DNA of 56,495 nucleotides from Candidatus Caldisaccharidevorator malaysiensis (GCA_025057575.1 JANXBO010000002.1:1-56495), one strand, 5' to 3'. Counted from the first letter of the stretch, positions 43,359-52,497 are shown. The notes: a model not told the origin generated them from the letters alone. Translations and numbers: made by a program.

Positions 43359-43451
43359 TCTATTCACCTCCTGACGCACGACATTGTGGCACAGGACAGA
43401 TCGGGTAAACTCAGGGAAAGGATGAAGCGGGATTTAACTGTGGGGCGCAAC

Positions 43452-44366
43452 TCACTGACCGCAGAGGGACCGGTAGAGGAGAAGGACCCTTGCCACATAG
43501 CGAGGGGTGATCGGATTCTGGGGAATGCCACCCGCTTTGATAACGGCAGTCGGTCCGGCGTTGTAGGCGGCTAACGCCCAATCCACCCGACCAAACCGAT
43601 CCAACTGGGTCTTCAGATAGCGAACGGAGCCGTCAATGTTCTGAACCACATCTTTTGGGTCCACACCCAGCGCCTGAGCCGTCCGAGGGAGCAACTGTCC
43701 CAGACCGATTTCTCCCTTCTTGCCGACGGCATCTGGGCGAAAGGACGACTCGCAGGCGATCAAGGCGACCATCAGCCTCGGATCCACCCCATAGCGAAGG
43801 GACGAGCGCAGAAGAGCAGCGGCAATCCCCTCTGCTTGATGAGAGGGCAAAGACGGGTTGAAGAACCGGACGCCGGCGGCATAGTGGGGCAACAAGCGCT
43901 GGACCTCCAGTTCCAGGGGGCTCACCACCACGGGTCCGAACGCTTGCTGCATAGGATGACCCGTCCCGCTTTTGCTCGTCAGATCCCCCAAGCCCATCTC
44001 GCTTTCCCCCCGATTCAACGGTGGGGATGCCAGCACCCGGACAATTGTCTCCTGAGGCACCACAATCTTCTCAGGACTGTAGGGGTTGATCTCTTCAACC
44101 CAAAGTTCCGTTTCTTTCGTGGAGCACAGAGCGGTCACTTCGGAACCGACTCGTAACCAGTTGGGCGACTTCCCAAGTGGGATATGGATGTAGGTCACGG
44201 CTTGTCCTTCAGAAACGACGGACAGGGTCACCCGGCTCAGACCAACGATCATCCCGCTGACCCGACCCTCCACTTTGAAAAGCCCGCCGGTCGGGGTCTT
44301 TTCTTGCGGAAAAAGGGTCCCTTGAGCCAGTAACACCACTACCACCCGAACAACCCAGCCCCTCAT
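43452..44366 (-). CDS. Exported lytic transglycosylase (SLT domain)
   Basis: Cleaves the glycan strands of peptidoglycan to 1,6-anhydro ends. Signal peptide about 1-20. The first 150 residues are a beta-rich region of unknown type ('LFKVEGRVSGMIVGLSRVTLSV'), followed by the SLT lysozyme-like domain from about 175: catalytic Glu206 in 'ALIACESSFRPDAVGKKGEIGLGQLLPRTA' and 'WALAAYNAGPTAVI'. Length 304. ATG 44366 is used: it follows AGAGGG and starts right at the signal peptide. Lies between the TGS GTPase and selD on the same strand. Confidence 0.87.
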   Translation of the reverse strand: MRGWVVRVVVVLLAQGTLFPQEKTPTGGLFKVEGRVSGMIVGLSRVTLSVVSEGQAVTYIHIPLGKSPNWLRVGSEVTALCSTKETELWVEEINPYSPEKIVVPQETIVRVLASPPLNRGESEMGLGDLTSKSGTGHPMQQAFGPVVVSPLELEVQRLLPHYAAGVRFFNPSLPSHQAEGIAAALLRSSLRYGVDPRLMVALIACESSFRPDAVGKKGEIGLGQLLPRTAQALGVDPKDVVQNIDGSVRYLKTQLDRFGRVDWALAAYNAGPTAVIKAGGIPQNPITPRYVARVLLLYRSLCGQ

Positions 44367-44419
44367 CGCCCTCTTCTCATTCCTCCCTCTCTTTTTTCCT
44401 AGCCAGATTATGATGACGT

Positions 44420-45406
44420 CTAAAGGTGAAGTTCTACGATATCCCGGTCGGAAAGAAGAAAGGTTTTTCCAACCGATTGTCCAGCAAACTCTGCCGATCC
44501 CCACACCCGAGCGTATTTCAGCCGATCAGGAAAGTCTCTGTGAACCGCCTCTGCCAGGTCCATCACGGTAGCGCCTTTCTTAAGGACGAACGGTCTTTCT
44601 AAGTCTGGTTCCTTTCCCGGCGGCTTAGCGTAAACGCGGATGACCCCCAATTGATCAAAAATCTGCCGCCGCAGCCCGACCAGCCCCTCCCCCAATAAAG
44701 CGGAGACGGCAACAAATGGTGGTCCCCCTTCCAATGATTCCTTCAAAACGGCTTGTCTTTCGTCGGCTCTCGGCTGATCCAACTTGTTGCCGACAATGAT
44801 GGCGGGTCGTTCCACGAAGGTTCTGACAGGGTCATCGGGACGGGCTTCCTTAACCAACCGAATCCGCCGCTTGTCCAGACTTTCCAAAAGAAAGACGACC
44901 TGGTCCAAACAATCGTCACTGGACAGGTCAAGGACCAAAAGGGTCTCATCGGCTCGTCGGATCAGGGACGCTAAGGGACCTTCCAGTTCCCCCACCACTG
45001 GGGGCGTGTCAATCAATTGAATTTGCAGGTCCTCAAAAGGCATCATCACCGGTGTCGGCTTCTGGGTCGTATAGGGATAGTCGGCGACCTCCAAAGGCAC
45101 TCCGGAAAGTTGAGAAACCAACAAGGATTTTCCTGCATTAGCAGGACCGATGACGACCACCTGTCCAGCACCGTGGCGGGGAATGTAATAAGGATCCGTC
45201 CCCGCCCTCTTGACGCGTCGGGTCTGCTCCACCTCTCTCAGTTTCGCCAGTTTCCTCTTGAGGTCCGCTTGGATCTTCTCCGTCCCCTTATGCTTGGGAA
45301 GGAGCGCCAGCATCCGTTGAAGGGCTTCTATCTGCTCTTCGGGAGTCGTCGCCTGACGAAACTGCCGTTCTGCTTCTAAATATTCGGGCGTCAGGTTAGC
45401 GGGCAT
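44420..45406 (-). CDS. DRG/Obg-like GTPase with TGS domain
   Basis: 328-residue translation-type GTPase of the TRAFAC class. A helical N-terminal region (1-75) is followed by the G domain: G1 'GPANAGKS' (87-94), a switch region 'ADYPYTTQKPTP', G3 'IDTPP' and G4 'NKLD'. The C-terminal 75 residues ('GVIRVYAKPPGKEPDLERPFVLKKGATVMDLAEAVHRDF') are a TGS domain as in DRG and Obg-like proteins. In G3 the usual DxxG reads DTPP, which is unusual. The likely role is ribosome-associated. It starts 14 bases after rpsT, supporting a link to ribosome function. Confidence 0.85.
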   Translation of the reverse strand: MPANLTPEYLEAERQFRQATTPEEQIEALQRMLALLPKHKGTEKIQADLKRKLAKLREVEQTRRVKRAGTDPYYIPRHGAGQVVVIGPANAGKSLLVSQLSGVPLEVADYPYTTQKPTPVMMPFEDLQIQLIDTPPVVGELEGPLASLIRRADETLLVLDLSSDDCLDQVVFLLESLDKRRIRLVKEARPDDPVRTFVERPAIIVGNKLDQPRADERQAVLKESLEGGPPFVAVSALLGEGLVGLRRQIFDQLGVIRVYAKPPGKEPDLERPFVLKKGATVMDLAEAVHRDFPDRLKYARVWGSAEFAGQSVGKTFLLSDRDIVELHL

Positions 45407-45420
45407 TGCCCGTCTCCCCT

Positions 45421-45720
45421 TTAGCCGCTTTCGGATTCCTTTCGCTGCTCCATCAGACGGTTGAGTGCCTTCGTTAGTTTGGACTTATACCGAGCAGCGG
45501 TATTCTTCTTGATGACTCCTTTGCTGACCGTTTTATCCAAAATTCGGCACGCCATACGGACTTCCCTCTGCACCTGCTCCAGGTCCGTCCCCCCTGCTGA
45601 CTGCAATGCGGACCACGCTCTCTTGACAAAGGTCCTCATTCGGGACCGATACGCTCGGTTCCTCAGGCGCCTTTTTTCTGCTCTCCGCATGACTTTGAGT
45701 GCCGTTTTGCTCCGAGGCAT
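45421..45720 (-). CDS. rpsT: Small-subunit ribosomal protein bS20
   Basis: Structural protein of the 30S subunit, 99 residues, strongly basic and helical. 'SKTALKVMRRAEKRRLRNRAYRSRMRT' at the start and 'KGVIKKNTAARYKSKLTKALNRL' near the end are the bS20 signature. GGAGGAGGATTTAAAAGA precedes the ATG. The promoter at 45767-45775 lies about 50 bases upstream. It heads a minus-strand series of five genes down to 41941. Confidence 0.95.
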   Translation of the reverse strand: MPRSKTALKVMRRAEKRRLRNRAYRSRMRTFVKRAWSALQSAGGTDLEQVQREVRMACRILDKTVSKGVIKKNTAARYKSKLTKALNRLMEQRKESESG

Positions 45721-45766
45721 TCTTTTAAATCCTCCTCCAAAGGCTCCTCACAAGGTCGGCACCATC

Positions 45767-45775
45767 ATTATATCA
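45767..45775 (-). promoter_or_regulatory. rpsT promoter, extended -10
   Basis: On the minus strand TGA-TATAAT is a full -10 hexamer with the TGn extension. No clear -35 at 17 bases. It leaves a leader of about 40 bases before the rpsT ATG, and it is back to back with the murE promoter. Confidence 0.6.
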
Positions 45776-45799
45776 CACTTTCTCTAACTCTCATCCTTT

Positions 45800-45808
45800 T
45801 GCCATAAT
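45800..45808 (+). promoter_or_regulatory. murE promoter, extended -10
   Basis: TGC-CATAAT on the plus strand, an extended -10, about 32 bases before the murE ATG. It lies 25 bases from the divergent rpsT -10, so the two promoters share their upstream DNA and may compete. Confidence 0.45.
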
Positions 45809-45840
45809 CTGGCGACAGTGGTTGGAAGGGGCTTGCCACA

Positions 45841-47340
45841 ATGAAATTGAAGGACCTTGTCCAGGCACTTCCAGACTTTCACTGGCGTGGTGATGATGCC
45901 TGGATAAGTTCCATTACTCACGATTCCCGGCGGGTCCAGCCTGGTGCGCTCTTCGTCTGCTTGTCCGGTCTGCATCAGGACGGTCATCATTTCGTCACGG
46001 AGGCTCTGCAAAAAGGCGCCGCCGCTGTCGTCGCGGAACGGTCGGTGGACACAGGATCGGCCCCATTGATCCAGGTCCCCGACACCCGCCTTGCCCTCTC
46101 CCTTCTCGCCCACCGCTTCTACGGCGAACCAACGAAGTTCCTAACGGTCATCGGCGTTACGGGGACCAACGGAAAAACGACGACAACTTATCTCATCGCC
46201 CATATCCTGAACCAATTCTCTGGTCGCCCTATTGCCGCTGTATTAGGAACGACAGGAATCCGACTCGGTAACCAGTCCTTTCCGTTAAATCAGACGACCC
46301 CCGACGCCCCAGAACTCTTTCGCTGGATCGCCTGGGCAAAGGATACAGGGGCGCAGTTCCTCGTTATGGAAGTATCGTCTCATGCCCTTGAACAGCGGCG
46401 CTGCGATGCCTGTCTGTTTGACATCGCCGTTTTCACCAACCTCTCCCACGATCATCTGGACTACCACCACGACCTGGAATCCTACTTTTTTGCCAAAGCC
46501 CGACTCTTTACCGACCTTGCCGACCATTCGCTTCAAAACGGCAAGAACTACTTGGCTCTCGTCAATGCCGACGACCCCTTTGGACAACGCCTCCTCAAAA
46601 TCGCATTGGGCAAGATCCGCACCTACGCAACGGTCGGCGATGGTGACTACACTGTCCATAACATCTCTGTCAGCGGGTCAGGGATCTCCTTCCGTCTTCA
46701 GACAAAGACCCTTTCCCTCCCTCTCTCCTCTTCTTTGTTGGGTCGGTTTAATGTGATGAATGTTCTGGCTGCTAGCGCTGTTGCTCTTGAATTAGGGGTT
46801 CCTCCCGAGGCACTATCCGATGCCCTTCTCTCCTTCCAGCCCCCTCCGGGAAGGCTGGAGAGAGTGGATGTTGGGCAACCATTTTTAGTCTTAGTAGATT
46901 ACGCTCACACGCCCGATGCCTTAGACAAAGTTTTGGATGCTGTTAGAGAGGTGACCTCGGGTAGGGTCATTGTAGTATTCGGCTGCGGAGGCGACCGCGA
47001 CCCAATGAAGCGTCCCCAAATGGGGCGTATCGCCACCACCAAGGCGGACTTAACGATTGTCACCTCCGACAATCCCCGCACCGAAGATCCAATGAAAATC
47101 ATTGAGCAGATCATTGCCGGAATTGAGAAAGGTTCTCCTTTCATCATCCAGCCCGACCGGAGAACGGCTATCAAGACAGCAGTTCAAATGGCTCAGCGTG
47201 GCGATGTCGTCCTGATTGCAGGGAAAGGGCACGAAGATTATCAGATCATCGGGCGACAAAAAATCCCCTTTAGCGACCGCCTCGTTGCCTTGGAAGCCCT
47301 TCAAGAACGATATGGGGTTTCTCACAACGACAAACATTAA
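45841..47340 (+). CDS. murE: UDP-MurNAc-tripeptide synthetase MurE (meso-DAP type)
   Basis: Adds the third residue of the peptidoglycan stem peptide to UDP-MurNAc-L-Ala-D-Glu. The ATP loop is GVTGTNGKTT (105-114). 'SSHALEQRR' and 'FTNLSHDHLDYHH' belong to the central domain. Lys219 in 'YFFAKARLF' matches the carbamylated lysine of Mur ligases. The DNPR motif (410-413) binds meso-diaminopimelate, so the wall contains DAP rather than lysine. 499 residues, the usual length. Its normal partners murF and mraY are not adjacent. ATG 45841 follows GAAGGGG. Confidence 0.95.
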   Translation: MKLKDLVQALPDFHWRGDDAWISSITHDSRRVQPGALFVCLSGLHQDGHHFVTEALQKGAAAVVAERSVDTGSAPLIQVPDTRLALSLLAHRFYGEPTKFLTVIGVTGTNGKTTTTYLIAHILNQFSGRPIAAVLGTTGIRLGNQSFPLNQTTPDAPELFRWIAWAKDTGAQFLVMEVSSHALEQRRCDACLFDIAVFTNLSHDHLDYHHDLESYFFAKARLFTDLADHSLQNGKNYLALVNADDPFGQRLLKIALGKIRTYATVGDGDYTVHNISVSGSGISFRLQTKTLSLPLSSSLLGRFNVMNVLAASAVALELGVPPEALSDALLSFQPPPGRLERVDVGQPFLVLVDYAHTPDALDKVLDAVREVTSGRVIVVFGCGGDRDPMKRPQMGRIATTKADLTIVTSDNPRTEDPMKIIEQIIAGIEKGSPFIIQPDRRTAIKTAVQMAQRGDVVLIAGKGHEDYQIIGRQKIPFSDRLVALEALQERYGVSHNDKH

Positions 47341-47487
47341 TGGAAAAAGCCGCCCAAAGCCCCCGACTCGGGAGACACCAACGGTGATGCCTCATCGTCG
47401 GAGGGGACTGGCGTTCCCACCATCACGCGTTTTAATAGGTCGCAGAAAGGGCAAGAAAATGGGCGACTGCTTGCGTTGCTATTCTTG
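47341..47487. other. Gap between convergent murE and a glycosyltransferase gene
   Basis: 147 bases. A small CCCGA-C-TCGGG hairpin, and GCGT...ACGC followed by GTTTT, are present, but both are too weak to call terminators. No gene is supported. Confidence 0.4.
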
Positions 47488-48471
47488 TCACGAAATGCTG
47501 TCAGCACCAAAGCCCGTCAACTTTGTTACCAAGGACCGGAAAGGTATCCCTCTTCTGAGAAGCACCTGCCAACAAAGCCAGGTTTCCTGAGGGGATGGTC
47601 GTCTTCGGTAGACCCGCAGAAGATAACGGACGATAAGGGCACCGCGCACCAAAAAAGCCGACATCTTGCCGTGATACCGCTCACTATACTTTATGGCACT
47701 GTCCAGAAAGGCAGCCTGAGCAATCCCCGAGGCTTTTTCTGTGGAGGCGCCCCAACGATGGACCGCCACGGCGTCCCGAACCCAAAAAACACGAAAGCCT
47801 CGGTTTCTTGCTCGCCTACACAAATCTATATCCTCAAAATAAAGAAAGAAACTTTCGTCCATCAATCTTCCTTTGTTAAATAGATCTCTGACCACAGCAA
47901 AAGCCGCACCGGAGACTTCATCCACTTCCTCCACTTCCGCAAAAGATCTGCCACGAAAAGACTTAACTACCATCATCTTTTTGGGCAAAAAAAGAGACGC
48001 GATAAAGTTAAAAAAGGTAGGGAACAATCGCCCCGACGGCTGAAAAGACGAGTCGGCGTTGCGCAAGTGCAATCCTAAAACACCCGCATCGGGATAGCAC
48101 TGAAAGACTTTTGCAAGAACGAACAGAGACCGTCTGTCAATAACGCAATCAGGGTTCAAAATAAGAACCCATCGCCCTAATGCCTTCCGAAAGCCCCAAT
48201 TGACCGCCCCCGAATAGCCCAGGTTGACACTGGACACGAGCAAAGCCACCGAGGGAAATGACCTAACTTTTGCTGGCGTGCCGTCCGTTGACGCACTATC
48301 AACAACGATGACCTGACATTGATTTGTAATGTGTAGTTGTTTTTCATAGTAGGCGATTGCCTCAAGGACTGACGACAGGCAGGGACCGATCACATCAGCC
48401 GATTGATAAGTGACGATGATGACGGACCAGTGGTAATGTATCAGCGCCGCCTGTTTGTCAGCCTGGACCAT
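47488..48471 (-). CDS. Family 2 glycosyltransferase (rhamnosyl-transferase-like)
   Basis: Inverting GT-A fold enzyme, 327 residues. 'SVIIVTYQSADVIGPCLSSVL' is the nucleotide-sugar-binding start, followed by 'VIVVDSASTDGTPAKV', the DxD-type 'LILNPDCVIDRRSL' and 'DESFFLYFEDIDLCRRARNRGFRV', a strong mark of the dTDP-rhamnosyltransferase-like branch. C-terminal basic region. Acceptor unknown; probably a lipopolysaccharide or capsular glycan. ATG 48471 after AAGGAT is chosen because the barrel starts there; it overlaps the end of murJ by 31 bases. Confidence 0.87.
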   Translation of the reverse strand: MVQADKQAALIHYHWSVIIVTYQSADVIGPCLSSVLEAIAYYEKQLHITNQCQVIVVDSASTDGTPAKVRSFPSVALLVSSVNLGYSGAVNWGFRKALGRWVLILNPDCVIDRRSLFVLAKVFQCYPDAGVLGLHLRNADSSFQPSGRLFPTFFNFIASLFLPKKMMVVKSFRGRSFAEVEEVDEVSGAAFAVVRDLFNKGRLMDESFFLYFEDIDLCRRARNRGFRVFWVRDAVAVHRWGASTEKASGIAQAAFLDSAIKYSERYHGKMSAFLVRGALIVRYLLRVYRRRPSPQETWLCWQVLLRRGIPFRSLVTKLTGFGADSIS

Positions 48472-50060
48472 ATCCTTGCCCAAGTGAGGCGCAGTTCGGG
48501 AACTGGTGAAAAACGGAGGAAAAGGATATAAACGAGCGCTGCCACGGCGCTGGGTATTAAAAGCCGGAGCAAGCGGGCAAACCAACCGTCAGAAGTGAAA
48601 GTCAACAATACACTATACGCAACCATTGCGGCAGCGATGGCGGATACAAAGACCCACCCACAAAACCTGCCCAACCTCAAATCCCGAAAACCGCCCAAAC
48701 GGCGGAATAGTAAGAGAAACAGGAGAGCCGAGTTCAACCAGGTAGACACAGAAAATGCTAAAGCCAGTCCACCTTGCTGAAGAGGTGTGTGAACCAGAAA
48801 GATGTTTAACATCCAGGCAGTCAATAGGCTTGTGAGTCCGACCCATACCGGTGTCATCGTATCTTTCAAAGCGTAAAAACCACGAGCGAGAACTTGCTGA
48901 ACGGACATCGCTGGAACGCCAAAACTGTAGAAGAACAAAGCCCAGGCTGTTTCTGCCGTGTCGTGTGGAGACCAGCGTCCATATTGAAACAGAATGGCGA
49001 CGATGGGTTCTCGCAAAACAGCCATCAGAGCCGATGCGAAGACGCTCAGCAAAAGGACCGTCTGCAGTCCTGAAGCAAGAGATTTTTGAAGGGAAAGGCG
49101 GTCGTCCTGCACAGCTTCCTCTGCCAGAGTCGGGAAAAGAGCGATCCCGACCGAAGCGCCGAACAGCGCCACCGGCAACTGCATTACCCGGTTCGCCATC
49201 TCCACAGCCGTTGCCGCACCTTCTTCCAGAAGGGAACTAAAACTCCTCGGCAAAATGATGGCGGTTATTTGTGTCACCGATAAGGAGAAGACGACGGGGA
49301 CGATCAGGCGCAAGATTTGTTGGGCACCCTCGTCCTTTAAGTCAAAATTCCACCGGAAAGGGATGCCTGCCTGAGCGAGCCTCTTTCCTTGGACCAAACA
49401 AACACCAACCATTGCCCCGGCTACGGCGCCCATCGCCATTCCTTCCACTCCACCCCCGGACCATCCCTTCCCCACTAAAGCCCCAAACACACCTCCCGTT
49501 AAAATCAGGAGATTGTAAATGATGGATTGCATTTGTGGCTCGGCAAAATAGCGTAGGGAGAACAGAGCCCCCGTGAACAGGCTTCCCAATACAAAGAAGA
49601 ACTGAGCCGGCAGCAGGATTCGGGCAAGGAGCACGGTTAAACCCAGTTTCTTCGGATCCTCTCTCATCCCTGGAAACATCCACGAAACGAGCAAAGGTGC
49701 TAACAAACTGAACGACACGATCAGGACAATGAGGAGAAGTGCCAGATAGGTCAAAAGGACCTGAAAGGTCTTGACCGCCTTTTCGTCTTCTCCTTTTGCA
49801 AGATAGCCTGAGAAAACGGGGACGAAGCCGGCGGAAAGAGCCCCGCCGGAAGCCAAAAAGTAGATCAAGTCAGGAATACTGAAGGCGGAAACGTAGGCAT
49901 CGGTCTGCCAGTTTCGTCCAAAAAGAGTAGTCCTGCCGATGTCCCGGGCAATGCCCGTCAGGCGGGATAGTCCGATCAGTAACCCGATTAAAAGGGCAGC
50001 GGAACCAACCTCGGAAGAGGGGTTGCGCTTTAGTTTGATGCTTGTAGAAGGCGGTTGCAT
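48441..50060 (-). CDS. murJ: Lipid II flippase MurJ
   Basis: MOP-superfamily exporter that moves the undecaprenyl-linked peptidoglycan precursor across the membrane. 539 residues with 14 helices. Start 'AALLIGLLIGLSRLTGIARDIGRTTLFG' and 'TDAYVSAFSIPDLIYFLASGGALSAGFVPVFSGY' are the MurJ/MviN signature. 'FPTLAEEAVQDDRLSLQKSLASGLQTVLLLSVFASALMAVLREPIVAILFQYG' with the conserved arginine is present, as is 'QQVLARGFYALKDTMTP'. It lies 25 bases after the asparaginase gene and overlaps the glycosyltransferase gene. Confidence 0.95.
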   Translation of the reverse strand: MQPPSTSIKLKRNPSSEVGSAALLIGLLIGLSRLTGIARDIGRTTLFGRNWQTDAYVSAFSIPDLIYFLASGGALSAGFVPVFSGYLAKGEDEKAVKTFQVLLTYLALLLIVLIVSFSLLAPLLVSWMFPGMREDPKKLGLTVLLARILLPAQFFFVLGSLFTGALFSLRYFAEPQMQSIIYNLLILTGGVFGALVGKGWSGGGVEGMAMGAVAGAMVGVCLVQGKRLAQAGIPFRWNFDLKDEGAQQILRLIVPVVFSLSVTQITAIILPRSFSSLLEEGAATAVEMANRVMQLPVALFGASVGIALFPTLAEEAVQDDRLSLQKSLASGLQTVLLLSVFASALMAVLREPIVAILFQYGRWSPHDTAETAWALFFYSFGVPAMSVQQVLARGFYALKDTMTPVWVGLTSLLTAWMLNIFLVHTPLQQGGLALAFSVSTWLNSALLFLLLFRRLGGFRDLRLGRFCGWVFVSAIAAAMVAYSVLLTFTSDGWFARLLRLLIPSAVAALVYILFLRFSPVPELRLTWARIWSRLTNRRR

Positions 50061-50085
50061 CGTTTGATGCTCATCTCTTTTGCCA

Positions 50086-51066
50086 TCAAGGAAAGACCGC
50101 TCTCATAGTGCCGACGGTCACTCCTGCTAAAGTCTTGACAGGCGGTTGCGCCAAGTCTTCCAAAGCCTCTTCTTCCTCTTTGCTGAACCATCCCAGCCAT
50201 TTCAAAAGAGCAATCGTGGCGATCGGCGTGGCGCGATGCTGCCCGTCCAGAACCTTAACCGCAAAAGCCCTCCCATCGCTAAACCCTCCCGCAAAGAGAC
50301 CTTCCGCCCCCCCTTTCCCCGCAAACCTTCCCCGCAGGGCTTCAATGATCCTTGTGTTCCAGTGTCCCTTGGCGGCAACCATTTCTGGATGAGCCACCAT
50401 CGCCAGAAACAGCCTTTGGGACGCCGCACCGAAGGAGAAATCGCCCATCGCAAATCGCTGAAACGCCTTGGCAATGTCCTTCAAACGATTCGCCCAAATA
50501 GGAGCTCCGCAACCGTCGGAGACGACCGTTTCCTTTACCTTCTGGTCGCCCGTTGCTTCGGTCAGCGCCTGAAGGATTAGCAACTGGACAGGATGAGACG
50601 GTGAGGTGTAATCTTCCAGGTTACAGCCCATTTTTTTAGCCGCTGCTAACATCGCCGAATGCTTTCCCGAGCAATTGCTGTGTAGCGGCGACGGATCTTT
50701 TCCTTCCCGACACAGGCGAATGGCTTCGTGCCTGTCAAAGGGCTCGTGGGGCGTGCACTTCAAGTGCTCTACTGTCAATCCTGACTTGTCAAGAAGAGTC
50801 TTAACAACTCCGATATGGTAAGCGCTACCTGAGTGGGACCCGCAGGCGATTGCCAGTTCCTCATCAGAAAGTCCGAACTCATCGGCAGCGCCCGAGGCAA
50901 CAACGGCAATTGCCTGAAACGGTTTTGCCGTGCTTCTCCAGTAGGTCATCCAGTCACCATCGCCAAAGACGGCGACTTCCTTGTTTTTTTCCAATGCAAC
51001 GGCAAACACTTTGTGGACCGCTTCAATAGTATGATGACGGATAACGACGACTTCAATCGGTCCCAT
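50086..51066 (-). CDS. L-asparaginase, Rhizobium etli type (Asparaginase_II)
   Basis: 326 residues of the serine-beta-lactamase-like asparaginase family, unrelated to E. coli AnsA/AnsB. Conserved parts: 'YWRSTAKPFQAIAVVASGAADEFGLSDEELAIACGSHSG' with the Ser-x-x-Lys motif, 'LHSNCSGKHSAMLA' and 'TVVSDGCGAPIWA' with the zinc-binding cysteines. It hydrolyses asparagine to aspartate and ammonia in the cytoplasm. It lies within a unit with a GlmU-like protein upstream and MurJ downstream. The context is envelope-related, so a role with peptidoglycan precursors is conceivable but unproven. Confidence 0.87.
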   Translation of the reverse strand: MGPIEVVVIRHHTIEAVHKVFAVALEKNKEVAVFGDGDWMTYWRSTAKPFQAIAVVASGAADEFGLSDEELAIACGSHSGSAYHIGVVKTLLDKSGLTVEHLKCTPHEPFDRHEAIRLCREGKDPSPLHSNCSGKHSAMLAAAKKMGCNLEDYTSPSHPVQLLILQALTEATGDQKVKETVVSDGCGAPIWANRLKDIAKAFQRFAMGDFSFGAASQRLFLAMVAHPEMVAAKGHWNTRIIEALRGRFAGKGGAEGLFAGGFSDGRAFAVKVLDGQHRATPIATIALLKWLGWFSKEEEEALEDLAQPPVKTLAGVTVGTMRAVFP

Positions 51067-51102
51067 TCTCTTTTGATGAGTGGATGCTACTGCGGAATTT
51101 GG

Positions 51103-52422
51103 CTATATCGCCGGTCGTCCGATTCGGACCTCTGCTTTCTCTCGTTCGGGTCTCGTCGCTTCAAACAGATAGCGGATCAGTTCCCTATCCTGATCGCTCG
51201 TCGGGACTTTTCTTCGGCTTAAGACTCTTTCGTGAATCTCCACGGCACTTTCCAGAAGTAGTTCTACCTTGTCCCCATCAGCGCCAAGGCTTTTGGTCCA
51301 AATGGTGAAGGACGGGACATCTTCGGTGGCAACCCCGTGAAGGTGGCTGTAAATTCCCAACCTTTTGCCGGTGTAGATCAAAGCGCCAATGGAAGTTTTC
51401 ACGTGGTCGCCGATAAAGCAGCCGACCTTTGTGCCGGCGTTGACACGACCTTCACCTTCTATGTCCACTCGCACGGAACCGTAGGTGTCTTTTAGATCGC
51501 TGTTCGTCGTCAAAGCGCCCAGGTTCACCCATTCCCCCACAATGGCGTGACCGAGAAATCCGTCATGATACTTATTGGAGTAACCCAGGATAATACTCTC
51601 TTCAACTTCGCCACCGACCCGGCATACATCCCCGATATTGCTTCCCTCCCGTATCTTTCCACCAACGATCCAAGTGTTCGCACCGATATAGGCGGGTCCT
51701 TCTATTCTGGTGGGAGGATAGACGATGGTGCCTGCGCCGATGTAGATCGGTCCGTGACTCACATCCAAGACCACTGTCGGATGCACCACACTCCCCTTGC
51801 CAAGAAAGAGTTTTGAGTGATCACCGCCGTATAAAACAGCACCTGGTTCCATCTTACCCTCGGATGCACTGTCCCTGACCGCGATCGGGAACTCTTCTTT
51901 AATCAATTCAGCATTAGCGTTGACTAAGTCCCAAGGATAACGAACGATCGGGACATCGGAAACGGTGCGCACAGACCTTGCCAGTTCTCGTAGGGCACCG
52001 AGATCGTCGGCTGTCAAAGGCTCCCCTTTTGTCAAGGCGGACAGGGCTCTCGGCGAATGACCACTGCTAATCCAAAGGGCGATCAAATCGTCTCCCGATA
52101 CATAGGCGACCTCTTTCTCCAATTCTTTTGCCTTGGAAGCCAATTGGGGCGTTACGAGAAGCCTGCCGTTGACCAGCAGGATCTCTTTCCCTTCCAACTC
52201 GTTCCATTGATTGAAGAGAAGACCGTCTTGCCGATAGCGTTGGGTCAGCACATCGGTCAAGTAGGAACGGGTGTGCACCACAACAGTGGCGTCGGGAAAG
52301 AGGCGGGCGACCTTTTTCCATAGGGGGAAAATTCCCGACCGAAGCAGGCAAACTGGTCTGGTCCAGGTTAAGGGCTTAAAAGCGGTCCAGCGGTCATCTT
52401 CAAACAGGACAACAGCGTCCAT
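51103..52422 (-). CDS. GlmU-like sugar nucleotidyltransferase with left-handed beta-helix
   Basis: 439 residues. The N-terminal part (1-190; 'VLFEDDRWTAFKPLTWTRPVCLLRSGIFPLWKKV') belongs to a putative sugar-nucleotidyltransferase group (NTP_transf_4-like) in which the usual LxxGxGTRL loop is missing. Residues 200-390 are hexapeptide repeats of a left-handed beta-helix ('IYIGAGTIVYPPTRIEGPAYIGANTWIVGG', 'NIGDVCRVGGEVEESIILGYSNKYHDGFLGHAIVGEWVNLGALTTNSDL'), as in the acetyltransferase half of GlmU. Start ATG 52422 after GGAGGAGTGGAGAAG; the in-frame codons upstream look non-native. A TTGACT/TAGTTT promoter lies just upstream. First of four minus-strand genes ending at 47488. Confidence 0.8.
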   Translation of the reverse strand: MDAVVLFEDDRWTAFKPLTWTRPVCLLRSGIFPLWKKVARLFPDATVVVHTRSYLTDVLTQRYRQDGLLFNQWNELEGKEILLVNGRLLVTPQLASKAKELEKEVAYVSGDDLIALWISSGHSPRALSALTKGEPLTADDLGALRELARSVRTVSDVPIVRYPWDLVNANAELIKEEFPIAVRDSASEGKMEPGAVLYGGDHSKLFLGKGSVVHPTVVLDVSHGPIYIGAGTIVYPPTRIEGPAYIGANTWIVGGKIREGSNIGDVCRVGGEVEESIILGYSNKYHDGFLGHAIVGEWVNLGALTTNSDLKDTYGSVRVDIEGEGRVNAGTKVGCFIGDHVKTSIGALIYTGKRLGIYSHLHGVATEDVPSFTIWTKSLGADGDKVELLLESAVEIHERVLSRRKVPTSDQDRELIRYLFEATRPEREKAEVRIGRPAI

Positions 52423-52468
52423 CTTCTCCACTCCTCCCCTTAGTCGGCATCCTTGCTTCTCTTTTTTC

Positions 52469-52497
52469 AAACTATGACACAAGGATCGGTTAGTCAA
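52469..52497 (-). promoter_or_regulatory. Promoter of the GlmU-like gene
   Basis: Minus strand: TTGACT (52497-52492), 17 bases, TAGTTT (52474-52469). The -35 is nearly perfect and the -10 moderate. A leader of about 40 bases with GGAGGAG leads to the ATG at 52422. It lies in the divergent gap that also serves glycerate kinase. Confidence 0.6.

Noticed and set aside
47341-47487. Hairpins between murE and the GT2 gene as a bidirectional terminator
   Set aside because: Stems are 4-5 bp with poor loops and no convincing T-run next to the better stem.
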